A DNA stretch of 43,104 nt from SHVO01 sp041919675 (GCA_041919675.1 JAYRTJ010000016.1:1-43104), one strand, 5' to 3'. Positions 28,801-38,056 are shown, counted from the first letter of the stretch. Made by a program: numbers and translations. Notes: a model not told the origin generated them from the sequence alone.

Positions 28801-28815
28801 ATGCCTAAGCAAACT
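28761..28815 (+). promoter_or_regulatory. Operator-like inverted repeats at the AbiEi start
   Basis: Two dyads overlap. AAACTAGC (28761-28768) pairs with GCTAGTTT (28786-28793). AGTTTGCTTAG (28789-28799) pairs perfectly with CTAAGCAAACT (28805-28815) around a five-base centre that contains the ATG at 28801. Family members of AbiEi repress their own promoter by binding inverted repeats, so this is the likely operator. In RNA the 11-bp stem would also hide the start codon. Confidence 0.65.
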
Positions 28816-29643
28816 GAGCCAAAGCTAAACCAACTCGAAAAAGCCCTTCCCGAAGGGCTGATTGTGGATGCCGCTTGGCTTTCCAAGCAGGGCTATTCCA
28901 CGTCGCTCCGTAGCCAGTATGTGGCGGCGGGGTGGTTGGAGCAGCCGGCGCGGCGTGTCTACCGCCGGCCGCGCGGAACGCTCCGTTGGGAACAGGTCAT
29001 CGTCTCGCTCCAAACCTTGCTCGATTATCCGCCGCTCATTGTCGGTGGGCGGACGGCGCTCGAATTGCAGGGCTTCGCCCACTACCTGAGCCCCACCATC
29101 CAGGAAGTCCATCTCTACGGCGGCACGCCGCCGCCCAAGTGGCTTCACACGCTCAACGTCGGCGTCCGCTTTGTCTATCACAACGACAAGCGGCTGTTTC
29201 GCGATGACCCCAACACCACCGGCCTCGGGCATGTGCGATGGAATGTGCGAACCGGGCAGACGATCCCTAGCGATCCGATCCACAGCGGATTAAGCGGCCC
29301 GCCGGGGCCGTGGGATTGGCCGCTGACGCTTTCGACGCCAGAGCGCGCCATCCTCGAATTGCTCGACGAATTGCCCGAGCGTGAGAGCTTCGAGCATGTT
29401 GATAAACTCATGGAGGGGTTGTCCGGTTTGAGTCCGCGGCGCCTGGATAAGCTGCTGGCCGACTGTCACAGCGTAAAGGTGAAGCGCCTTTTCTTCTTCT
29501 TTGCCGACCGCCATCCGCACGCTTGGCGCAAGCGCCTCGCGGATGTGGATTTCGGCAAAGGCAAACGCATGTTGGTAAAAGGCGGCAAACTCGTACAGCC
29601 CTACCAGATCACCGTGCCGGAGGATCTGGATGGCTTACAGTGA
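28801..29643 (+). CDS. abiEi: AbiEi-type antitoxin/transcriptional autoregulator
   Basis: A 280-residue antitoxin of the type IV AbiE system. An N-terminal winged-helix DNA-binding region is visible as DAAWLSKQGYSTSLRSQYVAAG, then GWLEQPARRVYRRP (residues about 20-60). The AbiEi C-terminal domain follows with LIVGGRTALELQGFAHYL, TLSTPERAILELLDELP and a basic tail. In this family the protein counteracts the toxin and represses the operon. ATG 28801 is preferred; a TTG at 28792 has a better spaced AAGAAG and would add three residues. It overlaps the toxin gene by 14 bases. Codon use is somewhat less GC-biased than in neighbouring genes, which fits horizontal gain. Confidence 0.9.
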   Translation: MPKQTEPKLNQLEKALPEGLIVDAAWLSKQGYSTSLRSQYVAAGWLEQPARRVYRRPRGTLRWEQVIVSLQTLLDYPPLIVGGRTALELQGFAHYLSPTIQEVHLYGGTPPPKWLHTLNVGVRFVYHNDKRLFRDDPNTTGLGHVRWNVRTGQTIPSDPIHSGLSGPPGPWDWPLTLSTPERAILELLDELPERESFEHVDKLMEGLSGLSPRRLDKLLADCHSVKVKRLFFFFADRHPHAWRKRLADVDFGKGKRMLVKGGKLVQPYQITVPEDLDGLQ

Positions 29644-30538
29644 AGTCTATCTCCGGCAAGTCGCGCTCCTTTTGCGCGTCTTGCCGGATGTGGCGGCCGA
29701 GGCGTGTTTCGCGCTGAAAGGCGGCACGGCCATCAATCTCTTTCTGCGCGATATGCCGCGCCTGTCTGTCGATATTGACCTCACATATCTGCCGGTCGGG
29801 CCGCGCGCGGATTCACTTCGCGCCATAGATGACGCCATGGCGCGGATCAAGCAGCGCATCCAAGACCGGGTACCGCGCGTCCAAATCAGAGAGACGCGCA
29901 ATGAAGGTGCGGTGACGCGGCTGCTCGTGCGGGCCGACAACGCTCAAATCAAAATCGAGGTGACGCCAGTTCTGCGTGGGAGCGTCTTTGAACCTCTGTC
30001 GCGGCCTGTCTCACCAAGGGTCGAAGAAGCCTTCGCGTTTGCTGAAACCCAAGTCGTCTCGTTTGCCGATCTTTACGGTGGCAAACTGGTGGCTGCCCTG
30101 GATCGTCAGCACCCGCGCGATTTCTTCGATGTGCGGGAATTGCTTGCAGGGGAAGGCGTGGACGATACGCTCCGGCGGGCTTTTGTCGTCTATGTCCTGA
30201 GCAGCGGCGAGCCCATCACCAAGCTCCTGGCACCGCCTCGCAAGGATATCAGCAAGGAGTTTCTACGCGCTTTTGAGGGCATGACGGCCGAGCCGGTGCC
30301 CCTGCTGGAATTGACAAATGCGCGCGATGCCATGATTGATACGGTGGTTGGCAACATGCCGGTTGCACACCGCCAGTTTCTCGTTTCCTTCGCGCGGGGT
30401 GAGCCGGATTGGGCGCTTCTCGACGTAGCCGGGGCCGATCAGTTGCCCGCCATCCGTTGGCGTCAGCAGAAGCTCGACCAGCTCTCCCAGGATGAGCGCG
30501 CGGTGCTGGCGGCGGACCTTGAGCAGGTTTGGACGTGA
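29630..30538 (+). CDS. abiEii: AbiEii/AbiGii-type nucleotidyltransferase toxin
   Basis: A 302-residue toxin of the DNA polymerase-beta-like nucleotidyltransferase superfamily. Conserved motifs are intact. FALKGGTAIN carries Lys30-Gly31-Gly32-Thr33. SVDIDLTY has the two metal-binding Asp48 and Asp50. Further on, IKIEVTP and the GGKLVAALDRQHPRDFFDV region (about residues 153-172) are present. Such toxins transfer nucleotides, for example onto tRNA 3' ends (shown for the related MenT toxins), and cause reversible growth arrest or phage abortive infection. It overlaps the antitoxin gene by 14 bases. All catalytic residues are present, so the toxin looks functional. Confidence 0.92.
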   Translation: MAYSEVYLRQVALLLRVLPDVAAEACFALKGGTAINLFLRDMPRLSVDIDLTYLPVGPRADSLRAIDDAMARIKQRIQDRVPRVQIRETRNEGAVTRLLVRADNAQIKIEVTPVLRGSVFEPLSRPVSPRVEEAFAFAETQVVSFADLYGGKLVAALDRQHPRDFFDVRELLAGEGVDDTLRRAFVVYVLSSGEPITKLLAPPRKDISKEFLRAFEGMTAEPVPLLELTNARDAMIDTVVGNMPVAHRQFLVSFARGEPDWALLDVAGADQLPAIRWRQQKLDQLSQDERAVLAADLEQVWT

Positions 30539-30725
30539 GGAATGACGGGCAATGCTATGGCTAAAAACGCGCCTTTTATCGGAGCATTTAGGCGTCGTTT
30601 CGCGAGGGGATTGCGCTGCGGAAGCTGGCTGCAAGCCTCAACAAACTATGAGAAATCGGATTTCCGACCTACACGACACCTACACGACGATTTTAGAGTG
30701 AAATTTATGTTGAAAGATCAATAGC
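30539..30725 (+). other. Intergenic region before ettA
   Basis: There is no gene. A direct tandem of CCTACACGAC units lies at 30668-30689 (period 11). A five-codon frame ATG-TTG-AAA-GAT-CAA-TAG (30707-30724) ends one base before the ettA start and could be a leader peptide or chance. AT-richness is again higher than in flanking genes. Confidence 0.4.
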
Positions 30726-32405
<1,680 letters not shown>

Positions 32406-32466
32406 CGTGAGAGGCGCGGCTCACTTTCGGCCCGGCGAGGCCCCGCAAGGACAGAGGAGATCATCG

Positions 32467-32814
32467 ATGATGAAGGGGAGCTGCCACTGCGGGGACGTGA
32501 CGTTCGAAGTGGATGCGGAAATCGAGGGCCCGGTGATCGAGTGCAATTGCTCGCACTGCCGGCGCAAGGGCTATCTCCTGTGGTTCCAGCCGCGCCACAA
32601 GCTCAAGCATGCGACGCCGGAGCATCACCTGGCGACCTATACGTTCAACAAACATGTGATCCAGCACCACTTCTGCCTGCGCTGCGGCTGCGCGCCGTTC
32701 GGCGAAGGCGTGGATCCGAAAGGCAATCCGACCGCGGCGATCAACGTGCGCTGCCTGGAAGATGTCGATCTCGCCAAGATCGAGCGGATGCCGTTCGACG
32801 GCGCGAGCAAGTAG
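32467..32814 (+). CDS. GFA-family (CENP-V/GFA) zinc protein
   Basis: A 115-residue Cys-rich protein related to glutathione-dependent formaldehyde-activating enzyme. The start at 32467 has AGAGGAG eight bases upstream; a longer frame reading back into ettA is not supported. Zinc ligands are visible as CHCG (residues 7-10), CNCSHCRRKG (about 24-33) and FCLRCGCAPFGEG (about 73-85). The Mss4-like fold occurs in many small proteins whose real substrate is unknown, so formaldehyde activity should not be assumed. It lies 61 bases after ettA on the same strand and may be co-transcribed. Confidence 0.9.
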   Translation: MMKGSCHCGDVTFEVDAEIEGPVIECNCSHCRRKGYLLWFQPRHKLKHATPEHHLATYTFNKHVIQHHFCLRCGCAPFGEGVDPKGNPTAAINVRCLEDVDLAKIERMPFDGASK

Positions 32815-32834
32815 ACACTTTTCCGGAAGCCGCC

Positions 32835-33467
32835 TTAGTACGGCCCGAGCTTCCACAATGCGTCTTCAAGCGCTTTCAGCTTGGTGAAGTCGGCGGCCGG
32901 CAACTTGCTTTTCGCCGCGCGGATGAAGGCCTTGCGCCGCACCGCGTCGCCGTCGAAGACCGTGATGTAGGTCGCCGCCGCGTGCGGTACCGCGAGCTCC
33001 GGATCGTCGATCTGATTTTCCCTGGCGATGGAGGCGAACAGCTTCTCCATGGCCGGCGCCCGGGCGCGGCGCGGGGTGAGGGTGGCCGGATCTTTCCCCG
33101 GTTCACCGCGATCGATGAAGGCCCAGTCTTCCTTGCCCTGCTCGTGATAGATGAGCCGCATGCGCGCGCCGGCGGAGTTCTCGTTGTCGCCGATGGACTG
33201 GAGGAGGATCCACTTGTCGCTGGCGGCGGTGGTTTCTTCGATTGACGTCCACAGCGCGCGGTAATCGTCCGCGCAGGTGGTCAGCGCCATGTTGGCGCCC
33301 GCAAAGCCGATCGTGTCGCGGTAGAAGAGCTGACACTCACCCTTGAGCGGCTTGTAGAACGAGACTTCGTTTTCGTAGGTCCAGCGCGGCAAGGCCGGCG
33401 CGTTTTGGGCGAGCACGGGCGCGGCCAGAAGCAACACAAGCGCGGGCAGACGTGTCGCGCGATGCAT
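32835..33467 (-). CDS. Secreted protein of unknown function
   Basis: A 210-residue protein with a Sec signal peptide (residues 1-20, hydrophobic core LPALVLLLAAPVLA). I do not recognise a named domain in the mature part. It has two cysteines, in GECQLFY and TTCADDY, about 21 residues apart and probably disulfide-linked. Charged, Ala-rich helices follow at the C-terminus (AFIRAAKSKLPAADFTKLKALEDALWKLG). It is convergent with the GFA gene, the stop codons lying 21 bases apart. The upstream region to Anbu is 335 bases long. Probably periplasmic. Confidence 0.75.
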   Translation of the reverse strand: MHRATRLPALVLLLAAPVLAQNAPALPRWTYENEVSFYKPLKGECQLFYRDTIGFAGANMALTTCADDYRALWTSIEETTAASDKWILLQSIGDNENSAGARMRLIYHEQGKEDWAFIDRGEPGKDPATLTPRRARAPAMEKLFASIARENQIDDPELAVPHAAATYITVFDGDAVRRKAFIRAAKSKLPAADFTKLKALEDALWKLGPY

Positions 33468-33802
33468 GGAGCCTCCCCTAGAGCGACCGGTACAATCATC
33501 GCGGGAGGAAAATGCAAGCGCAAGTCGGGCGCAAGGCTTGCTTCAAAACATAGCTTTATCAACGGTTTATATTGGCGCGGGGAAATGCTCGTCCTTTCCG
33601 GGCGTGCCGGGATTGTTCAACGCCTCTGCCGCGAAGAACGCGCCGCCGCACGCCGCGTGAGCTGTCGCGTGTGAAAATCGGCGTGCGCGAAAAGACCTTC
33701 ACCGCCTCGCGGCGCTTATCCTCGGGCGCGTGTCCAATGGGACCCGAAAGTTTGTGCCGTTCTCCGGGGTGGGCTATAAGCCGATTTAGAGAAGGAAACC
33801 GA
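33468..33802. other. Intergenic region between secreted protein and Anbu
   Basis: An in-frame extension of the Anbu gene runs back to 33572, but its composition is not gene-like and the family's N-terminus is at 33803. A small dyad GCAAGC (33514-33519) and GCTTGC (33536-33541) and a TATATT hexamer at 33568-33573 are the only signals seen. The promoters of both flanking divergent genes must lie here. Confidence 0.4.
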
Positions 33803-34546
33803 ATGACGTATTGCGTCGGCGTGCTGCTCAAAGAGGGGCTGGTGATGCTGTCGGACACCCGCACCAACGCGGGCGTCGACAATATCGCGACCTATCGCAA
33901 ACTTCATATCCACGAGCGGCCGGGCGAACGCATGATCGCGCTGGCGAGTTCAGGCAACCTTTCCATCACACAGTCGGTGCTCAGCCTCATCAACGAAGGT
34001 CTGCTCAGCCCCAATTCGGATGAGCCGGAAACTTTCGCCAACGTGCCGAGCATGTTTCAGGCGGCGCAACTCGTGGGCCGCGCCGTGCGCGAAATTCACC
34101 GCATCGACGGCGAGAGCCTCGAAGACCATCACATGCGCTTCGACATCGCGATGCTGCTGGGCGGGCAGATCAAGGGCCGCCGTCTGCGCCTGTTCATGAT
34201 CTACGCCGCGGGCAATTTCATCGAAGCCACGCCCGATACGCCGTTTCTGCAGATCGGCGAGCACAAATACGGCAAACCCGTGCTGGACCGCGCCGTGCAC
34301 TACGACACGGATATCTACGACGCGCTTAAACTGAGTCTTATCTCGATGGATTCCACCATGCGCTCGAATCTCGCGGTGGGCTTGCCGCTCGATTGCGCGG
34401 TGATGCGCCGCGACACCCAGCGCCTGGAGCTCAACAAGCGCATTGAAGCCGGCGATCCATATTTCGAGGACCTGCGTTCGCGCTGGTCCAACGCCCTCCG
34501 GGCCGCCCACCAAGGTATTCCGCGTCCGCCCTATGACCGAAGCTAA
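33803..34546 (+). CDS. Anbu, proteasome-type peptidase
   Basis: A 247-residue proteasome-fold peptidase of the Anbu (ancestral beta subunit, COG3484) family. The ATG at 33803 follows GAAGGAAAC and leaves Thr as residue 2, which becomes the N-terminal nucleophile after Met removal. In mature numbering Asp17 (LSDTRTNAGVDN) and Lys32 (TYRKL) match the proteasome Thr1/Asp17/Lys33 triad. Characterised Anbu proteins form an open ring and lack a known unfoldase. The usual cluster partners (alpha-E, circularly permuted ATP-grasp, transglutaminase-like protease) are not next to it. Its last 14 bases overlap the start of trmJ, so those two are co-translated. Confidence 0.92.
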   Translation: MTYCVGVLLKEGLVMLSDTRTNAGVDNIATYRKLHIHERPGERMIALASSGNLSITQSVLSLINEGLLSPNSDEPETFANVPSMFQAAQLVGRAVREIHRIDGESLEDHHMRFDIAMLLGGQIKGRRLRLFMIYAAGNFIEATPDTPFLQIGEHKYGKPVLDRAVHYDTDIYDALKLSLISMDSTMRSNLAVGLPLDCAVMRRDTQRLELNKRIEAGDPYFEDLRSRWSNALRAAHQGIPRPPYDRS

Positions 34547-35387
34547 CGATAAGCCGGCCCGCGGCTACGCCGACAAGGCGCGCCTCATCGCACGGGTCGG
34601 GAAGAATCCGCCGGCGGTGATCCTGGTCGAACCTCAGCTTGGCGAGAACATCGGCACGGCCGCGCGCGCGATGATGAACACGGGGCTGGAAGAGCTGCGC
34701 CTGGTCGATCCCAAGCAGGATTGGTTGTCGGACAAGGCGATCGCCGCGTCCTCCGGCGCCCAGCGCATTCTCGAGCGTGCGAAACGTTATGATAGGGTGA
34801 CAGACGCGGTCGCCGACCTGCACACGGTTTATGCGTCCACGGCGCGCCGGCGCGAAATGGTGAAGCCGCTGATGAGCGCGAAGGCCGCGGCGCTGGATAT
34901 GCATTCCCGGGCGGAGTTGAAGCTCGGCATCCTGTTCGGCCGGGAGAGGGATGGCCTGCACAACGATGAGGTGGCGCTGGCCAATACCATCATCGAGGTG
35001 CCGCTGAACCCCGAGCACTCCTCGATGAACCTCGCGCAAGCCGTCTTGATCGTCGGCTACGAGTGGTTTCAGGCGGCCTACGAAGGCCCGCAGGAGATGA
35101 TGACCTTCAACCGCACCACGCCGGCGTCGAAGGAGATGCTGCAGGGCTTGTTCGAGCACCTGGAGAGCGAGCTCGTGATTTGCGGCTTCTTGCGCAACGA
35201 AGAGAAGATGCCGGGCATGATCGTCAATATCCGCAACATGCTGCAGCGCGCGGAGCTGACCGAGCAGGAGGTCCGCACCTTCCACGGCATGGTGAAGGAA
35301 TTGCGCTACGGCCGCCGTCCGGACCGCCCAAAGCGGCAGCCGGGATACAAGATCGGGGCGGGCGAGGAGACCGAGGGTACCGATTAA
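34533..35387 (+). CDS. trmJ: tRNA (cytidine/uridine-2'-O-)-methyltransferase TrmJ
   Basis: A 284-residue SPOUT-class RNA methyltransferase. It uses S-adenosylmethionine to methylate the 2'-OH of wobble-region position 32 in tRNAs. The ATG at 34533 is inside the end of the Anbu gene. The knot motifs are clear: AVILVEPQLGENIGTAARAM (residues about 27-46), GILFGRERDGLHNDEV and IEVPLNPEHSSMNLAQAVLI. The C-terminal extension typical of TrmJ follows, holding LRNEEKMPGMIVNIRNMLQRAEL and the final FHGMVKELRYG. It ends in a 4-base tail-to-tail overlap with the GT41 gene. Target position is family knowledge, not seen here. Confidence 0.9.
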   Translation: MTEANDKPARGYADKARLIARVGKNPPAVILVEPQLGENIGTAARAMMNTGLEELRLVDPKQDWLSDKAIAASSGAQRILERAKRYDRVTDAVADLHTVYASTARRREMVKPLMSAKAAALDMHSRAELKLGILFGRERDGLHNDEVALANTIIEVPLNPEHSSMNLAQAVLIVGYEWFQAAYEGPQEMMTFNRTTPASKEMLQGLFEHLESELVICGFLRNEEKMPGMIVNIRNMLQRAELTEQEVRTFHGMVKELRYGRRPDRPKRQPGYKIGAGEETEGTD

Positions 35388-36943
35388 CCGCCCTGGCGTT
35401 CGCACCAATCGGCCCACATTGTCCGCATTGCCATCGTAAATTCTCGCGCGAACAATCCGCCGTCGCAAAGCGGTGAGCGCGACAGCATTGTCCGCAGGCC
35501 GGTGCGAAGAAGCGTGAGCCGGTGCGCGTCCTGCGCCAGGGACACCGCCAGATCTTCAAAGCCGGCGCGGTCGCGCGCGATGAATTCAGAGAGACCGGCG
35601 GCGGCGAGAACGCCGGCCGCCTGGCGTCCGGCCATGATGTCGCCGGTCCGAGCCACAACAGGGCATCCCATCCACAGCGCCTCGCAAGTCGTCATGCATC
35701 CCGAGTAGGGGAAGCTGTCGAGGGCGATGTCGACGCCGTCGTATCCCGCCAGGAACGCGGTGCGCGACGCCTCGGCGGAAAGATCGACCCGCGTGCGTGC
35801 GATGCCGTGAGCCTCCAGTTTTGCGTAAAGACGGGCGACGAGCCCCGGCGCGCGCAGAGCCTGATACTGGATTTTCAGCCGGCTTCCAGGCACCCGTTTG
35901 AGGATCGCCGCGAAGGACGCGATCGCTTCGTCGCTGATCTTCGCCGGATTGTTGAAACAGCCGAACGTTATGTATCCGTTCCGCGCCGCGGGCCGCTCCA
36001 TGACCGGAGGCGCGTCAGGGGCTTCGAAGCAGGCGTGCGTGCTTGGAAGCCGGAAGATGCGCTCGTTCGCGAAAGCTTCGAAACCTGGAGGCGCCAACGT
36101 TTCGGTCGTCAGCAGGTAGTCCATGGCCGGAATGCCCGTCGTGCCGGGATAACCGAGCCAACTCACCTGCACGGGCGCCGCGCGTTCCATGAAAACGCCG
36201 GGACGGCCCGCGCCGGTATGGCCCGACATATCGACCAGGACATCAACCTTCGACGCCTTGATGAAGTGGGCGAGAGAGGCGTCGGAAAGACCGAACACCG
36301 AAGTCCACCGCGTGACACGCGCGATCCGGCGGCTGATTTCATCCTCGAATTCGGCGGGCCTTGTCGAGAATACGCACGCCGTGATCCCGTGAGATCTCAA
36401 ATGCTCGAACAGTTGAACGCTGAGGCGGCCGACCGGATGCAGCCCCAGTTCGCCCGTCACGAAACCCACCATGAGGAGCCGGTCCCGTACCGGGGAATTT
36501 AGAAACTGCTGCTGCGGAACCGCCGGTGCGTGCAGGGCCGCGAAGCGCGCGTGACTTTGCGCGAGCGACTCATCGGTGGCGCCCGGCACGTATTGCTGGG
36601 TATGCAGCCAGTTGACCGCCGCCTGGCGATAGGTGGGATCCGCCGTCATCGCGTCCGCAAAAGCCTGAACCGCCTCCGCCGGGCGGCCGCTTTCCGTCAG
36701 AATGACGCCAAGCCCCGAGAGCGTCTTTGCGTCCTGTGGCTGCATGGCGAGCAGAGCGCGCATTTCGCGCTCGGCCTCGTCGAGCCGATGCAGGTCACGG
36801 TAGGCATTGGCGAGGCGATAGCGCGCCTCACGGTCGCCGGGGTCGGACTCAAGGGCGTGTTCGAATGACGCCGCCGCTCCCGGAAGATTACGGGCTTCGA
36901 GGGCGGCGATACCGGCGTTGAAATGGCTGCGGTCGGCGGTCAT
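35384..36943 (-). CDS. TPR protein with GT41 (OGT/SPINDLY-like) glycosyltransferase domain
   Basis: A 519-residue protein. Residues about 5-115 form three tetratricopeptide repeats (FNAGIAALEARNLPGAAASF, LANAYRDLHRLDEAEREM, LGVILTESGRPAEAVQAF). Residues about 150-515 are the Glyco_transf_41 domain. It shows HPVGRLSVQLFEHL, the phrase VQVSWLGYPGTTGIPAMDY, FGCFNNPAKISDEAI, and a C-terminal nucleotide-sugar site with IALDSFPYSGCMTTCEALWM. The eukaryotic relatives move GlcNAc to Ser/Thr. Bacterial members modify flagellin, adhesins or unknown proteins. No flagellar genes are in the window. The giant Ser/Thr-rich adhesin is one conceivable target, but nothing in the sequence links them. Confidence 0.9.
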   Translation of the reverse strand: MTADRSHFNAGIAALEARNLPGAAASFEHALESDPGDREARYRLANAYRDLHRLDEAEREMRALLAMQPQDAKTLSGLGVILTESGRPAEAVQAFADAMTADPTYRQAAVNWLHTQQYVPGATDESLAQSHARFAALHAPAVPQQQFLNSPVRDRLLMVGFVTGELGLHPVGRLSVQLFEHLRSHGITACVFSTRPAEFEDEISRRIARVTRWTSVFGLSDASLAHFIKASKVDVLVDMSGHTGAGRPGVFMERAAPVQVSWLGYPGTTGIPAMDYLLTTETLAPPGFEAFANERIFRLPSTHACFEAPDAPPVMERPAARNGYITFGCFNNPAKISDEAIASFAAILKRVPGSRLKIQYQALRAPGLVARLYAKLEAHGIARTRVDLSAEASRTAFLAGYDGVDIALDSFPYSGCMTTCEALWMGCPVVARTGDIMAGRQAAGVLAAAGLSEFIARDRAGFEDLAVSLAQDAHRLTLLRTGLRTMLSRSPLCDGGLFAREFTMAMRTMWADWCERQGG

Positions 36944-37011
36944 GACGGGCGTTGCATACTCTTTTTTAGGTCCGCGAAGGCCGCATCATGGACCGAGAAC
37001 GGTGTAACGTG

Positions 37012-37041
37012 AAAGGAGGAGCCGCGGGAGCGGCCCCTCCT
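37012..37041 (-). terminator. GC-rich stem-loop with short T-runs
   Basis: AAGGAGG-A-GCCGC pairs with GCGGC-C-CCTCCTT around GGGA, with a single A/C mismatch. Short T tracts follow on either strand. It lies downstream of the minus-strand XRE gene, so it may terminate that operon, though more than 180 bases after the stop codon. Confidence 0.45.
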
Positions 37042-37124
37042 TCTTTTCGCGCGCTATTTTGGCGGTGTGTAACCGATATGGCGTCCGGCGTGACGCCGGC
37101 ACGCGGTTCGTTCCTACACATCAG

Positions 37125-37215
37125 CGCATGATTTGGCGTCAGATTCCACACCTGGGGTCGACGGCTGTGATTGCATTCAGCTGCATCGATGTGAAATCTG
37201 ACCCCAAATCATGCG
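37125..37215. repeat. 91-bp imperfect inverted-repeat element (MITE-like)
   Basis: The 26-base arms at 37125-37150 and 37190-37215 are reverse complements except for two mismatches. They frame a 39-base centre. The arm cores read GATTTGG(C/G)GTCAGATT. No transposase gene lies inside or beside it. The right arm ends seven bases before the XRE stop codon. Confidence 0.7.
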
Positions 37216-37221
37216 TGCATT

Positions 37222-37425
37222 TTACGCCTTGCGGAATTCCAGCAAATCACCGGGCTGACATTCGAGGGCGTCGCAGATCTTCTCCAGGGTCTCGAACCGC
37301 ACGCCTTTCACCTTTCCCGACTTGAGCAGCGAGAGATTGGCTTCGGTGATGCCGATGCGCTCGGCGAGTTCCTTGGAGCGCATCTTGCGCTTGGCCAGCA
37401 TCACGTCGAGTTGCACGACGATCAT
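37222..37425 (-). CDS. Small XRE/Cro-family transcriptional regulator
   Basis: A 67-residue DNA-binding protein that is little more than one helix-turn-helix. KELAERIGITEANLSLLKSG (about 18-37) is the HTH, followed by the family tail FETLEKICDALECQPGDLLEF. The ATG at 37425 shares its A with the TGA of the DUF2975 gene, so translation is coupled. Small Cro/CI-type regulators of the YozG type commonly sit beside DUF2975 genes. It probably controls its own operon. A longer frame starting at 37554 lies wholly inside the DUF2975 gene and is rejected. Confidence 0.9.
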   Translation of the reverse strand: MIVVQLDVMLAKRKMRSKELAERIGITEANLSLLKSGKVKGVRFETLEKICDALECQPGDLLEFRKA

Positions 37426-37907
37426 CAGACGATACTCGCGCTGTCGTCGGCGAGGCGGCAGGCCTCGACCATGACGTAGGCGGCGACATAGGTGGCGACG
37501 CTGGCGATGAGGGTGAGGGGCTGGAACGGCAGGAAGCCCGAGATCGTCAGCCACATCGCGGCGGTGCGCAGGATGCCGATGGTCTCAGCCGTGAAGACTT
37601 CGCCGGCGGCGAAGCGGGAGAACAGCTTGCGGGCATAGATGAGCGCGAGGCCGTAGGGGACCGCCGCGGCCAAGGCGAAGACGTATTTGCCTTTGCCCGG
37701 CAGGCGGTGGGTGGTGTGCCGGGCAATCATCTCCTGCAGGTCCGGCGAGAGCATGTAGACGGTGAAGGCGATGAGGCCGATCACGCCGAGCACCAGGCAC
37801 ACCGTGAGGGCGAGGACGAGGGCGCGGGAGAGGCGCCGGGCCCGGTCGAACCCCGGCGAAAGGGCCGGGATGGGCGCGGTTTCGGGCGTTTCAGGTGTGT
37901 CGGTCAT
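37425..37907 (-). CDS. DUF2975 four-helix membrane protein
   Basis: A 160-residue integral membrane protein. After a Pro/Thr/Glu-rich cytoplasmic start (residues 1-22), four hydrophobic helices are visible at about 28-52, 75-92, 110-128 and 130-150. The third-loop phrase FSRFAAGEVFTAETIGILRTAAMWL is characteristic of DUF2975. Function is unknown. It forms a tight operon with the XRE regulator downstream, a pairing repeated in many bacteria. Its promoter region (37908-38010) is markedly AT-rich. Confidence 0.88.
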   Translation of the reverse strand: MTDTPETPETAPIPALSPGFDRARRLSRALVLALTVCLVLGVIGLIAFTVYMLSPDLQEMIARHTTHRLPGKGKYVFALAAAVPYGLALIYARKLFSRFAAGEVFTAETIGILRTAAMWLTISGFLPFQPLTLIASVATYVAAYVMVEACRLADDSASIV

Positions 37908-37966
37908 CGGGTTCCCCCAGGGCGGTGTGGTGTGGGAACTATTAAGGCAGAAATAAATTATTGCAA

Positions 37967-37994
37967 TACGATAATTTATATAAAAATTACGATA
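37967..37994 (-). promoter_or_regulatory. Helically phased direct repeats upstream of DUF2975
   Basis: TACGATA occurs at 37967-37973 and again at 37988-37994, a spacing of 21 bases or two helical turns, inside the AT-rich promoter region of the DUF2975-XRE operon. This arrangement would let two regulator dimers bind the same face of DNA. The XRE protein is the obvious candidate. Confidence 0.4.
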
Positions 37995-38028
37995 TTAAAT
38001 TATCAAATGAATCAAGCGCTTATGGGTG

Positions 38029-38056
38029 TTGACTTCACGCCCTCCATCCCTAAACT
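38029..38056 (+). promoter_or_regulatory. Sigma-70 promoter of rpsD
   Basis: TTGACT (38029-38034), a 16-base spacer and TAAACT (38051-38056) make a near-consensus housekeeping promoter about 100 bases before the S4 start codon, as expected for a highly expressed ribosomal gene. Confidence 0.7.

Noticed and set aside
30668..30689. Attachment-site core flanking the AbiE island
   Set aside because: The CCTACACGAC tandem is found only on the right side; no matching copy was seen at the left boundary and there is no integrase.
33572..33802. N-terminal extension of Anbu
   Set aside because: It would bury the catalytic Thr, which must be at the mature N-terminus, and its composition is not protein-like.
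37425..37554. Longer N-terminus for the XRE regulator
   Set aside because: It would overlap the DUF2975 gene by over 100 bases with Arg/His-rich sequence. The ATG sharing its A with the upstream TGA gives the family-length protein.
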